NCBI RefSeq assembly: GCF_006439355.1 | Contig: NZ_VFTG01000010.1 | Coordinates: forward strand, 124,001 to 188,000 | Direction: 5' to 3' | DNA: 64,000 nt | Source: Mesorhizobium sp. B4-1-3 | GTDB taxonomy: Bacteria > Pseudomonadota > Alphaproteobacteria > Rhizobiales > Rhizobiaceae | The notes under the pieces: model-generated | Databases searched by the model: none | Seen by the model: the letters and a program-made list of their open reading frames with translations, nothing else | What the model was told of the DNA's origin: nothing | Part shown: positions 18,060 to 27,475 of the stretch, in pieces | Position numbering within the stretch: position 1 is the stretch's first letter | Layout: each line of letters begins with the position of its first letter | Position numbers and translations under genes: made by a program

Positions 18060-19024
18060 ACTCTCATCCCGAGGCCGACCATCGCCGTCGCGCGATGCTG
18101 CGCACCGCAATGGGCCTGGCGATCACCGACGCGCTTGCCGATCCATTAGTCATCGAGGTGATGGTCAACCCCGATGGCGCGCTGCGGCTCGACCGTCTCG
18201 GAGAAGGTCGCGTCGACACCGACGTGCGCATGCACCCGTCCGAGGCCGAACGCATCATCCGCCTTGTCGCCTCCCATGTGCGCGCCGAGGCGCACGCGGA
18301 TAATCCGATCGTCAGTGCCGAACTGCCGTCGGGCGAGCGCTTCGAGGGTCTGCTGCCGCCGGTGGTGTTGGCGCCATGCTTCGCGATCCGTAAGCCGGCG
18401 GCAAAACTCTACACGCTGGCCAACTATGTCGCCGACCGCATCATGTTGCCACTCCAGGCCGATGCGCTGAAGAAGGCCGTGCGCGAGCGGCGCAACATTC
18501 TGGTCGCTGGCGGAACGTCGTCGGGCAAGACGACACTTACCAACGCACTGCTGGCCGAAGTCGCCGAATGCGACGAGCGGGTGATCTTGATCGAGGACAC
18601 GCGCGAACTGCGATGCGCGGCACAGGACTGCGTTGCCCTGAGAACCAGGCGGGGTTCGGTCACACTGGCCGATCTCGTGCGCTCGACGCTCCGGCTCCGG
18701 CCCGACCGCATCATCGTCGGCGAAGTGAGGGGCGCGGAAGCGCTCGATATGCTGAAGGCCTGGAACACCGGGCACCCTGGCGGCATCGCCACGGTTCACG
18801 CCAATTCGGCGCGCTCCGCTCTCTACCGCATAGAGCAACTCGCCCAGGAAGCCGTTGTCACCGTTCCGCGCCGGCTCATCGCCGATGCCATCGACCTGAT
18901 CGTCTTCATCGCGGGACGCGGCTCATCGCGCCGCGTCGATGCGATCGCCGAGGTTATCGGTCTCGACGGCAGCGGCGACTACACCCTCACCCAGCTCACG
19001 CTTCCGCAACTCCAGCAGCTTTGA
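18056..19024 (+). CDS. trbB: TrbB, VirB11-like traffic ATPase
   Basis: 322 residues. Walker A is in LVAGGTSSGKTTLTNALLAE near residue 150; the Asp box is VILIEDTRELRC; Walker B is [20 protein letters not shown]; the His box is GHPGGIATVHANSA. These are the diagnostic blocks of hexameric type IV secretion ATPases at the inner-membrane base. Its length matches TrbB of Ti-type and ICE systems. The start overlaps the CopG-like gene by ATGA; trbC follows after 11 bases. Confidence 0.95.
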   Translation: MNSHPEADHRRRAMLRTAMGLAITDALADPLVIEVMVNPDGALRLDRLGEGRVDTDVRMHPSEAERIIRLVASHVRAEAHADNPIVSAELPSGERFEGLLPPVVLAPCFAIRKPAAKLYTLANYVADRIMLPLQADALKKAVRERRNILVAGGTSSGKTTLTNALLAEVAECDERVILIEDTRELRCAAQDCVALRTRRGSVTLADLVRSTLRLRPDRIIVGEVRGAEALDMLKAWNTGHPGGIATVHANSARSALYRIEQLAQEAVVTVPRRLIADAIDLIVFIAGRGSSRRVDAIAEVIGLDGSGDYTLTQLTLPQLQQL

Positions 19025-19035
19025 AAGGTCACCTC

Positions 19036-19344
19036 ATGCGCAAGAAGCTTCGCTTTCTTTCGTCCACCGCGCTCGCGTTCTGTCTCACGGGTCCGGCATA
19101 CGCGGCTGGCTCCGGCATGCCTTGGGAACAACCGCTTCAGCAGATCTTGGAGTCGGTGCAGGGACCGGTCGCCAAGATCGTCGCGGTGATCATCATCATC
19201 ACCACCGGATTGACGCTCGCCTTCGGCGACACGGCGGGCGGGTTCCGCCGGCTTATCCAGATCGTCTTCGGCTTGTCGATCGCATTCGCGGCATCGAGCT
19301 TCTTTCTCTCGTTCTTCTCCTTCGGCGGCGGGGCGCTCGTCTAA
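19036..19344 (+). CDS. trbC: TrbC, VirB2-like pilin
   Basis: 102 residues beginning MRKKLRFLSSTALAFCLTGP, a signal peptide ending AYA-A. Mature pilin follows, with two hydrophobic segments around VAVIIIITTGLTLAFG and IVFGLSIAFAASSFFLS. VirB2-type pilins form the mating pilus. The ATG at 19036 fits an AAAGGTC site; the stop overlaps the ATG of trbD by one base (TAATG). Confidence 0.9.
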   Translation: MRKKLRFLSSTALAFCLTGPAYAAGSGMPWEQPLQQILESVQGPVAKIVAVIIIITTGLTLAFGDTAGGFRRLIQIVFGLSIAFAASSFFLSFFSFGGGALV

Positions 19345-19616
19345 TGGCCGCCGGCGAGCAGCATATCGAAGGGTTCGAGGTACCGGTTCACCGGTCGCTT
19401 GCCGAACCGATCCTGCTCGGCGGTGCGCCGCGAGCGGTGGCGATCCTCAATGGCACTGTGGCCGCGGCAGTCGGCCTTGGCCTGCAGCAATGGATTGCAG
19501 GGTTGCTGCTCTGGGTTGCCGGCCATACACTTGCAGTCTTTGCCGCGAGGCGCGATCCCGACTTCGCTGCCGTCCTTGTCCGTCATCTTCGCCTGAAGGG
19601 ATGGCTGGCATGCTGA
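19344..19616 (+). CDS. trbD: TrbD, VirB3-like inner-membrane protein
   Basis: 90 residues: a charged N-terminus (EGFEVPVHRSLAEPILLGGA), then a hydrophobic hairpin (AILNGTVAAAVGLGLQQW and IAGLLLWVAGHTLAVFAAR), ending DFAAVLVRHLRLKGWLAC. This is the usual TrbD/VirB3 layout. It overlaps trbC at its start and trbE at its end, consistent with coupled translation. Confidence 0.9.
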   Translation: MAAGEQHIEGFEVPVHRSLAEPILLGGAPRAVAILNGTVAAAVGLGLQQWIAGLLLWVAGHTLAVFAARRDPDFAAVLVRHLRLKGWLAC

Positions 19617-22060
19617 ACCTTTCAGAATATCGCGGCAAAGCCGACCGGCTTGCCGATCACCTGCCGTGGGCTGCCCTCGTCGCGCCGGGGATCGTGCTCA
19701 ACAAGGACGGCAGCTTTCAGCGGACATTCCGGTTCCGCGGACCTGATCTCGAAAGCGCGACAGAAGCCGAGCTTATCGGAATTTGCGCCCGGGCAAACAA
19801 CACGCTCAGACGCCTGGGATCCGGCTGGGCGCTGTTCTTCGAGGCTGAGCGCATTGAGGCACTTGGCTATCCGGCCTCGAGTTTTCCCGACGCTGCCTCA
19901 TGGCTGGTCGACGAAGAACGGCGCGCTACCTTCGAAGGCAAGCTCGCGCATTTCGAAAGCCGCTATCACCTGACATTGCTGTTCATGCCGCCGCCGGACA
20001 GCCAGGCGCGGGCGGAAAACGCGCTCGTCGAGGCTCACCATTCTGAGGGCGAACGGGACTGGCATCAGGAGCTGGCGCGGTTCCACGACGAGACCGACCG
20101 TGTGCTCGATCTTCTGTCCGGCTTCATGCCCGAAGTGCGCGCGATCGACGATGCCGAGACACTGACTTACTTACACGGCACAATCTCGACCCGTCGCCAT
20201 CCGGTCACCGTACCGGAAACGCCGATGTATCTGGACGGCATCCTGGCCGATGCGCCGCTCACCGGCGGCTTGGAACCGATGCTGGGCGATCAGCATCTTC
20301 GTACGCTCACAATCTTTGGTTTCCCGAACCTCACTCGCCCCGGAATCCTCGATGCCCTCAACCATCAGGATTTTGCCTATCGTTGGACGACGCGTTTTAT
20401 CCCTCTCGACAAGATGGAAGCCACGAAGACGCTGACCCGGTTGCGGCGGCAGTGGTTTGCCAAGCGCAAGTCGATCGTCGCCATCCTACGCGAGGTCGTT
20501 ACCAACGAGCCAATCCCGCTAGTTGACAGCGACGCCGACAACAAGGCGCTCGATGCCGACGAAGCACTTCAGGCGTTGGGCGCCGATCATGTCGGCTTCG
20601 GCTATCTCACCACCACTGTGACGGTATGGGACGAGGATCGCCAAGCCGCCGCGGAGAAGCTTCGTGCGGTCGAGCGCATCGTCAACGGGCTCGGCTTCAC
20701 CACCATCCGCGAAAGCATCAACGCGGTCGAGGCCTGGCTCGGATCTCTTCCTGGCCATGTCTATGCCAACGTTCGCCAGCCGCTCGTTCACACGCTGAAC
20801 CTCGCCCATCTCATGCCGTTGTCATCGGTGTGGGCCGGGCCGGTGACCAATGAGCATCTCGCTGAGGTCACACGGACAGAGGCGCCGCCGCTTCTCTTCG
20901 CCAAGACCAGCGGGTCGACACCGTTTCGGCTTTCCACCCATGTCGAAGATGTCGGTCACATGCTGATCGTCGGTCCGACCGGTGCCGGCAAGTCGGTGCT
21001 GCTCGCGCTGGTCGCACTACAGTTCCGACGTTACGCCGGCGCGCAGGTCTATGTCTTCGACAAAGGCAACTCGGCACGCGCGGCGACACTCGCCATGGAC
21101 GGAGAGCATCACGCGCTCGGTGCGGACGGCGCGCTTTCCTTCCAGCCTTTGCGCAACATCGATGACCCGACCACCTGCAGTTGGGCGGCCGAATGGATCG
21201 CCGGCCTCGTTGCCCATGAGAACTTCACGATCACGCCTGAGGTGAAGGAGGCAATCTGGTCGGCACTGAGCAGCCTTGCCACCGCGCCGGCACAGGAACG
21301 CACGCTCACCGGTCTTTCCGTTCTGCTTCAGTCCAATGCGCTGAAGTCCGCCTTGATGCCCTACACGCTCGACGGCCCCTTTGGCCGGCTGCTCGATGCC
21401 GACGATGACCGCTTGGCGCTGTCGGATGTTCAGTGTTTCGAGACCGAGGAACTGATGCACAGCCAAGGGGCTGTGCTGCCGGTGCTCACCTATCTGTTTC
21501 ATCGTCTCGATGAGCGGTTCGATGGACGGCCGACGCTGCTCATGCTCGACGAAGCCTGGGTCTATCTCGACAATCCGCTCTTTGCTGCCCGGATCCGTGA
21601 ATGGTTGAAGGTGCTGCGCAAGAAGAACGTATCCGTCATCTTCGCCACTCAATCGCTTGCCGACATCGCCGGCTCTTCAATTGCGCCTGCAATCATAGAG
21701 AGCTGCCCACAGCGCATTTTTCTTCCCAATGATCGTGCCGTGGAGCCGCAGGCGAGGGTGGGCTACGAACGCTTCGGTCTGAACGAGCGGCAGATCGAAT
21801 TGATCGCTCGCGCCACACCGAAGCGCCACTACTATCTGCAATCCCGCCGCGGCAATCGGCTCTTCGAGCTGGGCTTGGGTCCCATCACGCTTGCGTTTTG
21901 CGGCGCCTCCGATCCGGCCACACAGACGCTGATCGACAGGATCCTGTCCGAGCACGGGCAAGAAAGCTTTGCCTCTCATTTCCTGAAAGCGCGCGACCTC
22001 GACTGGGCCGCCGAGCTTCTCCAGCAATTTCCTCACCCATACACGGAGCAATCATCATGA
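19610..22060 (+). CDS. trbE: TrbE, VirB4-like ATPase
   Basis: 816 residues from ATG at 19610 (MLNLSEYRGKADRLADHLPW). GAAGGG lies nine bases before it; the in-frame ATG at 19601 directly abuts that site and is less likely. Walker A is LIVGPTGAGKSVLLALV near residue 455; Walker B is LLMLDEAWVYLDNPL near 642, followed by VIFATQSLADIAGS. VirB4-family ATPases energise pilus assembly and substrate transfer. The stop overlaps trbJ by four bases. Confidence 0.95.
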   Translation: MLNLSEYRGKADRLADHLPWAALVAPGIVLNKDGSFQRTFRFRGPDLESATEAELIGICARANNTLRRLGSGWALFFEAERIEALGYPASSFPDAASWLVDEERRATFEGKLAHFESRYHLTLLFMPPPDSQARAENALVEAHHSEGERDWHQELARFHDETDRVLDLLSGFMPEVRAIDDAETLTYLHGTISTRRHPVTVPETPMYLDGILADAPLTGGLEPMLGDQHLRTLTIFGFPNLTRPGILDALNHQDFAYRWTTRFIPLDKMEATKTLTRLRRQWFAKRKSIVAILREVVTNEPIPLVDSDADNKALDADEALQALGADHVGFGYLTTTVTVWDEDRQAAAEKLRAVERIVNGLGFTTIRESINAVEAWLGSLPGHVYANVRQPLVHTLNLAHLMPLSSVWAGPVTNEHLAEVTRTEAPPLLFAKTSGSTPFRLSTHVEDVGHMLIVGPTGAGKSVLLALVALQFRRYAGAQVYVFDKGNSARAATLAMDGEHHALGADGALSFQPLRNIDDPTTCSWAAEWIAGLVAHENFTITPEVKEAIWSALSSLATAPAQERTLTGLSVLLQSNALKSALMPYTLDGPFGRLLDADDDRLALSDVQCFETEELMHSQGAVLPVLTYLFHRLDERFDGRPTLLMLDEAWVYLDNPLFAARIREWLKVLRKKNVSVIFATQSLADIAGSSIAPAIIESCPQRIFLPNDRAVEPQARVGYERFGLNERQIELIARATPKRHYYLQSRRGNRLFELGLGPITLAFCGASDPATQTLIDRILSEHGQESFASHFLKARDLDWAAELLQQFPHPYTEQSS

Positions 22061-22782
22061 TGGGACGCCGCCTTTTCACAAGCCTTGTCACCGTTTCCCT
22101 GATCGCCAAACCGATAGCCGACTACATTCAGCCTGCCTATGCGCTGATTGTGTTCGATCCCTCGAACTATACGCAGAACGTGCTCTCGGCGGCGCGCGCG
22201 CTGGAGCAGATCAACAACCAGATCCAGTCACTTCAGAACCAGGCGACCATGCTTGAGAACATGGCGCGCAATCTTCGGAATATGGATTTCTCCTCGGTCG
22301 GCCAGCTTACCGGCGCGCTCCATCGCATCGATGGTCTCATGGACCAGGCAAGCGGCCTCAGCTTTAACCTCAACAAGCTTCAGGACCAGTGGCGCCAGCA
22401 ATATCCGGAAAGCTACGACGGCACGATCAAGGTCAGCGACGTGGCAACCGCTGCGCGCGAACGCTGGCAGAACGCCATGCAGGCGTTCCGCCAGACCATG
22501 GGCGTCCAGTCGCAGATCGTCGAGAATGTTCGCGGTGATGGCGATCTGCTTGCCGATCTCGTCAATCGGAGCCAAGGAGCGGCCGGTGCGCTCGAGGCAA
22601 GCCAGGCCACCAACCAACTGATCGCGCTTTCGACCAAGCAACAGATGCAGATCCAGACGCTGCTTGCGACGCAGTTTCGGGCTGAGGCCCAGGATGCGGC
22701 CCGCAAGGCTCAGTCCGAGGAAGCCGCCCGCCAGACCACGAAGCGCTTCCTAGGCACCGGCACGGCCTATCCCGGCAACTGA
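22057..22782 (+). CDS. trbJ: TrbJ, VirB5-like protein
   Basis: 241 residues. The hydrophobic N-terminus (MMGRRLFTSLVTVSLIAKPI) is a signal sequence ending near AYA. The mature protein is strongly helical, with coiled-coil regions such as ALEQINNQIQSLQNQATMLE. TrbJ is the minor pilus or adhesin-type component equivalent to VirB5. Only 33 bases separate it from trbL, so the trbK gene found in Ti-type loci is absent. Confidence 0.88.
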   Translation: MMGRRLFTSLVTVSLIAKPIADYIQPAYALIVFDPSNYTQNVLSAARALEQINNQIQSLQNQATMLENMARNLRNMDFSSVGQLTGALHRIDGLMDQASGLSFNLNKLQDQWRQQYPESYDGTIKVSDVATAARERWQNAMQAFRQTMGVQSQIVENVRGDGDLLADLVNRSQGAAGALEASQATNQLIALSTKQQMQIQTLLATQFRAEAQDAARKAQSEEAARQTTKRFLGTGTAYPGN

Positions 22783-22815
22783 TCACCAGTTCTTCACGAT
22801 AAGGAAGGCGGCGAC

Positions 22816-24138
22816 ATGAACGACCTTGGGGTCATCGATCGCTTCATGGAGACGTTCATCCGCTATATCGACAGCGGGTTCGGTCTGCTCTCGGGCGAGG
22901 TCGCCTTTCTCGCCACAACCCTGATCGGCATCGACATCACGCTTGCCGGTCTGGCTTGGGCATTCGGCGGCGAGCCCAACATTCTCGGCCGCCTCACCCG
23001 CAAGGTGCTTTATGTCGGCGTCTTCGCCTTCATCCTGAACAATTTCAAGAACCTCGCAGACATCATCTATCGATCCTTTGCCGGTCTCGGCATCAACGCT
23101 TCGTCCGGCAATCTCTCCGCAGACAATCTCCTGCATCCAGGCCGCATTGCCGCGACGGGTTTCGAGGGCGCCTGGCCGCTGCTCGATCAGGCAAGCCAGC
23201 TGTTAGGCTTCCCGGAAATCTTCGGCAACGCGCTCACCATTTTCGTGCTGCTGGTGGCGTGGTTCCTGGTCATCATCGCCTTCTTCATTCTTTCCATCCA
23301 GCTCTTCATCACCATCCTGGAGTTCAAACTCACCACGCTGGCCGGTTTTATCCTGGTCCCCTTTGCGCTCTGGAATCGGTCATCCTTTCTCGCCGAGCGC
23401 GTGCTCGGCAATGTCATCTCATCAGGCATCAAGGTGATGGTGCTCGCCGTCATCGTCGGCATCGGTTCCACGCTCTTCGGTGAGTTCGCTGCCGCGCTGC
23501 AAGGCAAGGAGCCGGACCTCGCCGCTGCCATGTCGCAAGTGCTCGGCGCGCTAGCGCTGCTTGGCCTCGGCATCTTTGGGCCCGGCATCGCTTCAGGCCT
23601 TGTCTCCGGGGCGCCGCAGTTTGGTGCGGGCGCCGCACTTGGAACCACGGCGGCCGCGGCCGGTGCGTCGCTCGTTGCCGGAGGCGCGGCATTTGCCGGC
23701 ACGCGCATGGCGGCTAGCGGCAGTCTTGCTGCAGTCCGGGCCGGCACAACCATGGGATCGGCAGCTTCCACGGCCTGGCAGCTGGGGCGGGCAACCTCGC
23801 CTGATTCCGGTCTGTCCAGTGTGACTGCTGGAATGCAGGGCTTAGCGGGCGCCGCCAGCGGCGCTGCAATGCGAGCAGCAAGATCCGCCTCCGGTGCTTT
23901 CGGGCGCAACGCCCATGTCGGGCGCGAAGCTGCATGGACCGTGACGGGCGGAGCGCCGATTGCATCAATGGGCGGAAGCCCGGCCGCTGCCGGCTCCAAT
24001 GCCGCGCCGGGATGGGCAAGGCGTCTGCGGTCCGAACAGAGCGCCCGTGCCCATCGCCACGCCGCAATGCAGGCCGTCCGTGAAGGCGACAGGCCTAGCG
24101 GCAGCGCCAATCCCTCCCTCAGTGACAAGGACGACTAG
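22816..24138 (+). CDS. trbL: TrbL, VirB6-like polytopic membrane protein
   Basis: 440 residues with five to six strongly hydrophobic spans between about residues 25 and 270 (for example FLATTLIGIDITLAGLAWAF and IFVLLVAWFLVIIAFFILSI). The last 170 residues are an alanine/glycine-rich hydrophilic tail. This two-part layout is typical of TrbL/VirB6, part of the DNA path in the inner membrane. AAGGAAGGCGG precedes the ATG. trbF starts directly after the stop. Confidence 0.93.
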   Translation: MNDLGVIDRFMETFIRYIDSGFGLLSGEVAFLATTLIGIDITLAGLAWAFGGEPNILGRLTRKVLYVGVFAFILNNFKNLADIIYRSFAGLGINASSGNLSADNLLHPGRIAATGFEGAWPLLDQASQLLGFPEIFGNALTIFVLLVAWFLVIIAFFILSIQLFITILEFKLTTLAGFILVPFALWNRSSFLAERVLGNVISSGIKVMVLAVIVGIGSTLFGEFAAALQGKEPDLAAAMSQVLGALALLGLGIFGPGIASGLVSGAPQFGAGAALGTTAAAAGASLVAGGAAFAGTRMAASGSLAAVRAGTTMGSAASTAWQLGRATSPDSGLSSVTAGMQGLAGAASGAAMRAARSASGAFGRNAHVGREAAWTVTGGAPIASMGGSPAAAGSNAAPGWARRLRSEQSARAHRHAAMQAVREGDRPSGSANPSLSDKDD

Positions 24139-24870
24139 ATGCTCTTCAAACGACCCGTTCAACGCTACGGCAAGACGCCCGAGCCGGTCACGCCGTATCA
24201 GAAGGCCGCCCAGCTCTGGGACGAGCGCATCGGCTCGTCCCGAGTACAGGCCAGGAACTGGCGGTTGATGGCTCTCGGCTGTCTGGCTTTGGCAACCGGC
24301 CTCTCCGGCGGACTCGTTTGGCAGTCGATGCAAAGCCGCGTCGTGCCCTACGTCGTCGAGGTCGACCGCTTCGGCGAGGCGCGCGCTGTCGCGCCTGCTG
24401 TCCGGGACTATGAACCCACCGACGCCCAGATCGCCTGGCATCTCGGTCGTTTCATCCAGAATGTCCGTTCTGTCTCCACCGATCCGGTGCTGGTGCGGCA
24501 GAACTGGCTGGCAGCCTACGACTTTGCCACCGACCGCGCGGCACTCTTCCTCAACGAATACGCCAAGGCCAACGACCCCTTCGGCCGGATCGGTACGCGC
24601 AGCGTATCGGTGCAGGTGACCAGCGTGGTTCGGGCATCCAACAGCTCGTTCCAGGTCAAATGGACCGAGCAGGTTTTTGAACGCGGCAGCCTGGCCAGCA
24701 CGACGCGCTGGACCGCGATCCTCACCATCGTGATCCGCCCGCCAAGCAATACGGACCAACTGCGCAACAACCCGCTCGGCGTCTTCATCAACGCCATCGA
24801 CTGGTCGCGCGAGCTCGACAGCGCAGCACCTGCATCCGTTTCTTCGAAGGAGCCAGCCAATGACAAATAG
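24139..24870 (+). CDS. trbF: TrbF, VirB8-like assembly factor
   Basis: 243 residues. A cytoplasmic N-terminus (RYGKTPEPVTPYQKAAQLWD) is followed by one membrane span near residues 46-65 (MALGCLALATGLSGGLVWQS) and a periplasmic VirB8-like domain with VVPYVVEVDRFGEARAV and RWTAILTIVIRPPS. VirB8-type proteins nucleate assembly of the channel. The end overlaps the trbG start by 11 bases. Confidence 0.93.
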   Translation: MLFKRPVQRYGKTPEPVTPYQKAAQLWDERIGSSRVQARNWRLMALGCLALATGLSGGLVWQSMQSRVVPYVVEVDRFGEARAVAPAVRDYEPTDAQIAWHLGRFIQNVRSVSTDPVLVRQNWLAAYDFATDRAALFLNEYAKANDPFGRIGTRSVSVQVTSVVRASNSSFQVKWTEQVFERGSLASTTRWTAILTIVIRPPSNTDQLRNNPLGVFINAIDWSRELDSAAPASVSSKEPANDK

Positions 24871-25888
24871 AGCCCCATCGTTCCGTGCCGCGCTGATACT
24901 GTCGGCCTCAGCTGCTGTCCTCTGGGCCTGCGCGTCGAAGGCGGTGCCGCCGCCTGAGATTTCCTACGATGCTGCCGATTTCAAACTGGCGGCAATTGAA
25001 AAGCCGGCGGATAAGCTGGTCAAGATCGTCGAGGTACCAAAACCCTTACCGTTACCCGGCCAGTTACTACCGGACCCAGGCAAGGTCGTCGAGGACAAGC
25101 GTTCCCCTGAAGAACGTGTCGCCGATGCCAACAAAGCGGCGACGCAGCAACCGACCAGGTATGGCTACGTCAATGCGGTGCAGGTCTATCCGTTCACCGA
25201 TGGCGCGCTCTATCAGCTCTATGCTGCACCCGAGCGCGTCACCGATATCGCACTGCAACCTGGCGAGAAACTCACAGCCGTGTCGGCCGGCGACACGGTG
25301 CGCTGGGTCATCGGCGACACTGTCAGCGGCACCGGTGACAATCAGCGCACCCATGTTCTGGTAAAACCTTTTGCGCCGGGGCTCAGCACCAACCTGGTGA
25401 TCACGACGGAACGGCGGACTTACCACCTGCAGCTCCAAAGCACCGAGAAGACCGCAATGGCGGCTATTTCGTGGACGTACAGCGAGGACCAGATCGTTGC
25501 GCTTCGCCAGCGCAACGCTCAAGCTGAGGCTGCCACGCCGGTGGCGTCGAATGTGGCGCTCGAGAACATCCGCTTCCGCTATTCCATCAGCGGTGACATG
25601 CCGCCCTGGCGGCCGACGCGCGCCTTCGATGACGGCAGCAAGGTCTATGTCGAATTTCCACGTCGGATCGATCAGGGCGAGGCGCCGCCGCTCTTCGTTG
25701 TCGGTCCTGATGGAGACAGCCAACTCGTCAATTACCGAATGCGCGGCAACTACTACATCGTCGATCGCCTGTTCGCCGTGGCAGAACTTCGCTTCGGCAC
25801 CAAGCAGCAGCAGGTGGTTCGCATCACCCGGACGGACGGCCGGCAACCGCCCCGGCGGATAACACTCTTTTCGCGTCTTGGCAGGTGA
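24860..25888 (+). CDS. trbG: TrbG, VirB9-like outer-membrane-complex lipoprotein
   Basis: 342 residues. Residues 1-24 form a signal ending in a lipobox-like VLWAC, so the mature protein is probably lipid-anchored at Cys. Conserved VirB9/CagX features include YVNAVQVYPFTDGALYQLY, IALQPGEKLTAVSAGDTVRW and, near the end, RRIDQGEAPPLFVVG. It forms the outer-membrane core complex with TrbI. It overlaps trbF; trbI follows after 12 bases. Confidence 0.93.
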   Translation: MTNRAPSFRAALILSASAAVLWACASKAVPPPEISYDAADFKLAAIEKPADKLVKIVEVPKPLPLPGQLLPDPGKVVEDKRSPEERVADANKAATQQPTRYGYVNAVQVYPFTDGALYQLYAAPERVTDIALQPGEKLTAVSAGDTVRWVIGDTVSGTGDNQRTHVLVKPFAPGLSTNLVITTERRTYHLQLQSTEKTAMAAISWTYSEDQIVALRQRNAQAEAATPVASNVALENIRFRYSISGDMPPWRPTRAFDDGSKVYVEFPRRIDQGEAPPLFVVGPDGDSQLVNYRMRGNYYIVDRLFAVAELRFGTKQQQVVRITRTDGRQPPRRITLFSRLGR

Positions 25889-25900
25889 GGGGAGAGGCCC

Positions 25901-27124
25901 GTGACCGATACTCACCGCCCAAATACTCCGCCGAAACTCGATCCGGAGCAGTTGCAGCTGCGAGCCTCGCCCCGACGCGCTGTGCGCTTCAGGCGCGGCG
26001 TGATCATAGCCATCGCGGCAGCTGGATCCAGCGCCATTTTCGGCGTCACCATAGTGGCGCTTAAAGGCCCGGCTTGGCGCATCAAAGGCCAGCTGGAAGA
26101 CCGCTATAACACCGAGCGCAAGCCAACTGCCGAGGGGCTCGACGCGCTTCCCAAGGATTATTCCGGGATCACGCCGAAGCTTCCGGTGCTTGGGCCGCCG
26201 CTGCCTGGCGATCTCGGTCGCCCCATCCTGGAGCGCCAGCGCCAGCTCGGCATTGCACCGGGGCAAGAGGCATCCGCCGAGGAACAGCGCCTCGCGCAAC
26301 AGGCGATCGCGGCGCGCGAGTCGCAAGTCCTATTTCGGATCGAAAATCGCCTCGAAACGACATCTGTTGCAGGTGCCGGGCCAAGTAGGCAGCAGCCGTC
26401 TGAGGCACTCGCACAATCCGACGCGGCACGCCCTTCGGTTTCGGTAGCCCCGGCCGAGGGCGACCAAAACAACCAGCAGCGCAAGCTCGATTTTATCAAC
26501 CAGAAGGACACGAGCGGAATCTACAATCCGCACGCGCTGCAGACGCCGGCTTCGCCATATCAGCTGATGGCCGGCAGCGTCATCGCCGCAAGCCTCATCA
26601 CCGGCATCACTTCCGACTTGCCCGGCCTAGTCGTCGCGCAGGTCACCGAGAACGTGCACGACAGCGTCACCGGCAACACCCTACTCATTCCGCAGGGCTC
26701 TCGCCTGATCGGCACCTATGACAGCGTCGTCGCCTTCGGACAAAAACGCGCGTTGCTGGTCTGGCAACGCATTGTCATGCCCGACGGCTCGTCCATCGAA
26801 ATCGACAATCTGCCCGCAATAGACGCTGCCGGCTATGCAGGGCTTGAGGATAAGGTGGATTTCCACACCTGGCAGCTGATCAAGGGCGTTGCTCTGGCTA
26901 CTTTGCTAGGCGTTGGCACTGAATTGAGCTTTGGGGAAAACGAAAGCGACTTGGTGAAGGCGATCCGGGAATCCACCCAGCAGAACGTCAGTCAAGCCGG
27001 CCAGCGCATCACCGAAAAGAACCTCAATATTCAGCCCACTATCACCGTGCGCCCCGGTTGGCCGCTGCGCGTTATTGTGCGGAAGGACATCGTGCTCCGG
27101 CCATATGCAGTTGAACAGGAGTAA
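25901..27124 (+). CDS. trbI: TrbI, VirB10-like channel protein
   Basis: 407 residues, starting with GTG (MTDTHRPNTPPKL). One membrane span lies near residues 30-50 (GVIIAIAAAGSSAIFGVTIV), then a proline-rich linker, then the VirB10 beta-barrel domain with YQLMAGSVIAASLITGI and TLLIPQGSRLIGTYDS. It spans both membranes and gates the channel. There is no trbH between trbG and trbI. A DUF2274 gene follows two bases after the stop. Confidence 0.94.
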   Translation: MTDTHRPNTPPKLDPEQLQLRASPRRAVRFRRGVIIAIAAAGSSAIFGVTIVALKGPAWRIKGQLEDRYNTERKPTAEGLDALPKDYSGITPKLPVLGPPLPGDLGRPILERQRQLGIAPGQEASAEEQRLAQQAIAARESQVLFRIENRLETTSVAGAGPSRQQPSEALAQSDAARPSVSVAPAEGDQNNQQRKLDFINQKDTSGIYNPHALQTPASPYQLMAGSVIAASLITGITSDLPGLVVAQVTENVHDSVTGNTLLIPQGSRLIGTYDSVVAFGQKRALLVWQRIVMPDGSSIEIDNLPAIDAAGYAGLEDKVDFHTWQLIKGVALATLLGVGTELSFGENESDLVKAIRESTQQNVSQAGQRITEKNLNIQPTITVRPGWPLRVIVRKDIVLRPYAVEQE

Positions 27125-27126
27125 CC

Positions 27127-27396
27127 ATGGCCAACCTGAGACTTGGAAAGCTTCCGGACCGGACACCTTCGAAAATCACCATCACTGTCCGCGCCGACCT
27201 GAATCAAGCGCTGCAGGACTATGCGGCGCTTTACCGCCAGACCTATGGCGAGTCGGAAACGGTGGCCGAACTCATCCCATTCATGCTGGCGGAGTTCCTC
27301 GAAAGCGACCGAGCTTTTGCCAAGGCCAGAAAGGAAGGTGTACCTGGCGCCGGCGCGTCGGAGAAACCGGGACGGCAATCAGCAGACCATGCGTAG
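27127..27396 (+). CDS. DUF2274 family protein, end of trb operon
   Basis: 89 residues: MANLRLGKLPDRTPSKITIT, then VRADLNQALQDYAALYRQTY and VAELIPFMLAEFLESDRAF. This is the short protein regularly found after trbI in alphaproteobacterial conjugation loci. The N-terminal strand and two helices resemble a ribbon-helix-helix fold, so a role in DNA binding or operon control is possible but unproven. ATG lies two bases after the trbI stop. Confidence 0.8.
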   Translation: MANLRLGKLPDRTPSKITITVRADLNQALQDYAALYRQTYGESETVAELIPFMLAEFLESDRAFAKARKEGVPGAGASEKPGRQSADHA

Positions 27397-27475
27397 TGCG
27401 GGATATTCCGAGGAGGGCAGGCTTGAACCTGCCGCGCCGCCTTCGTCCTCTGCGATCGGTCCGCCAGGTTACAGG

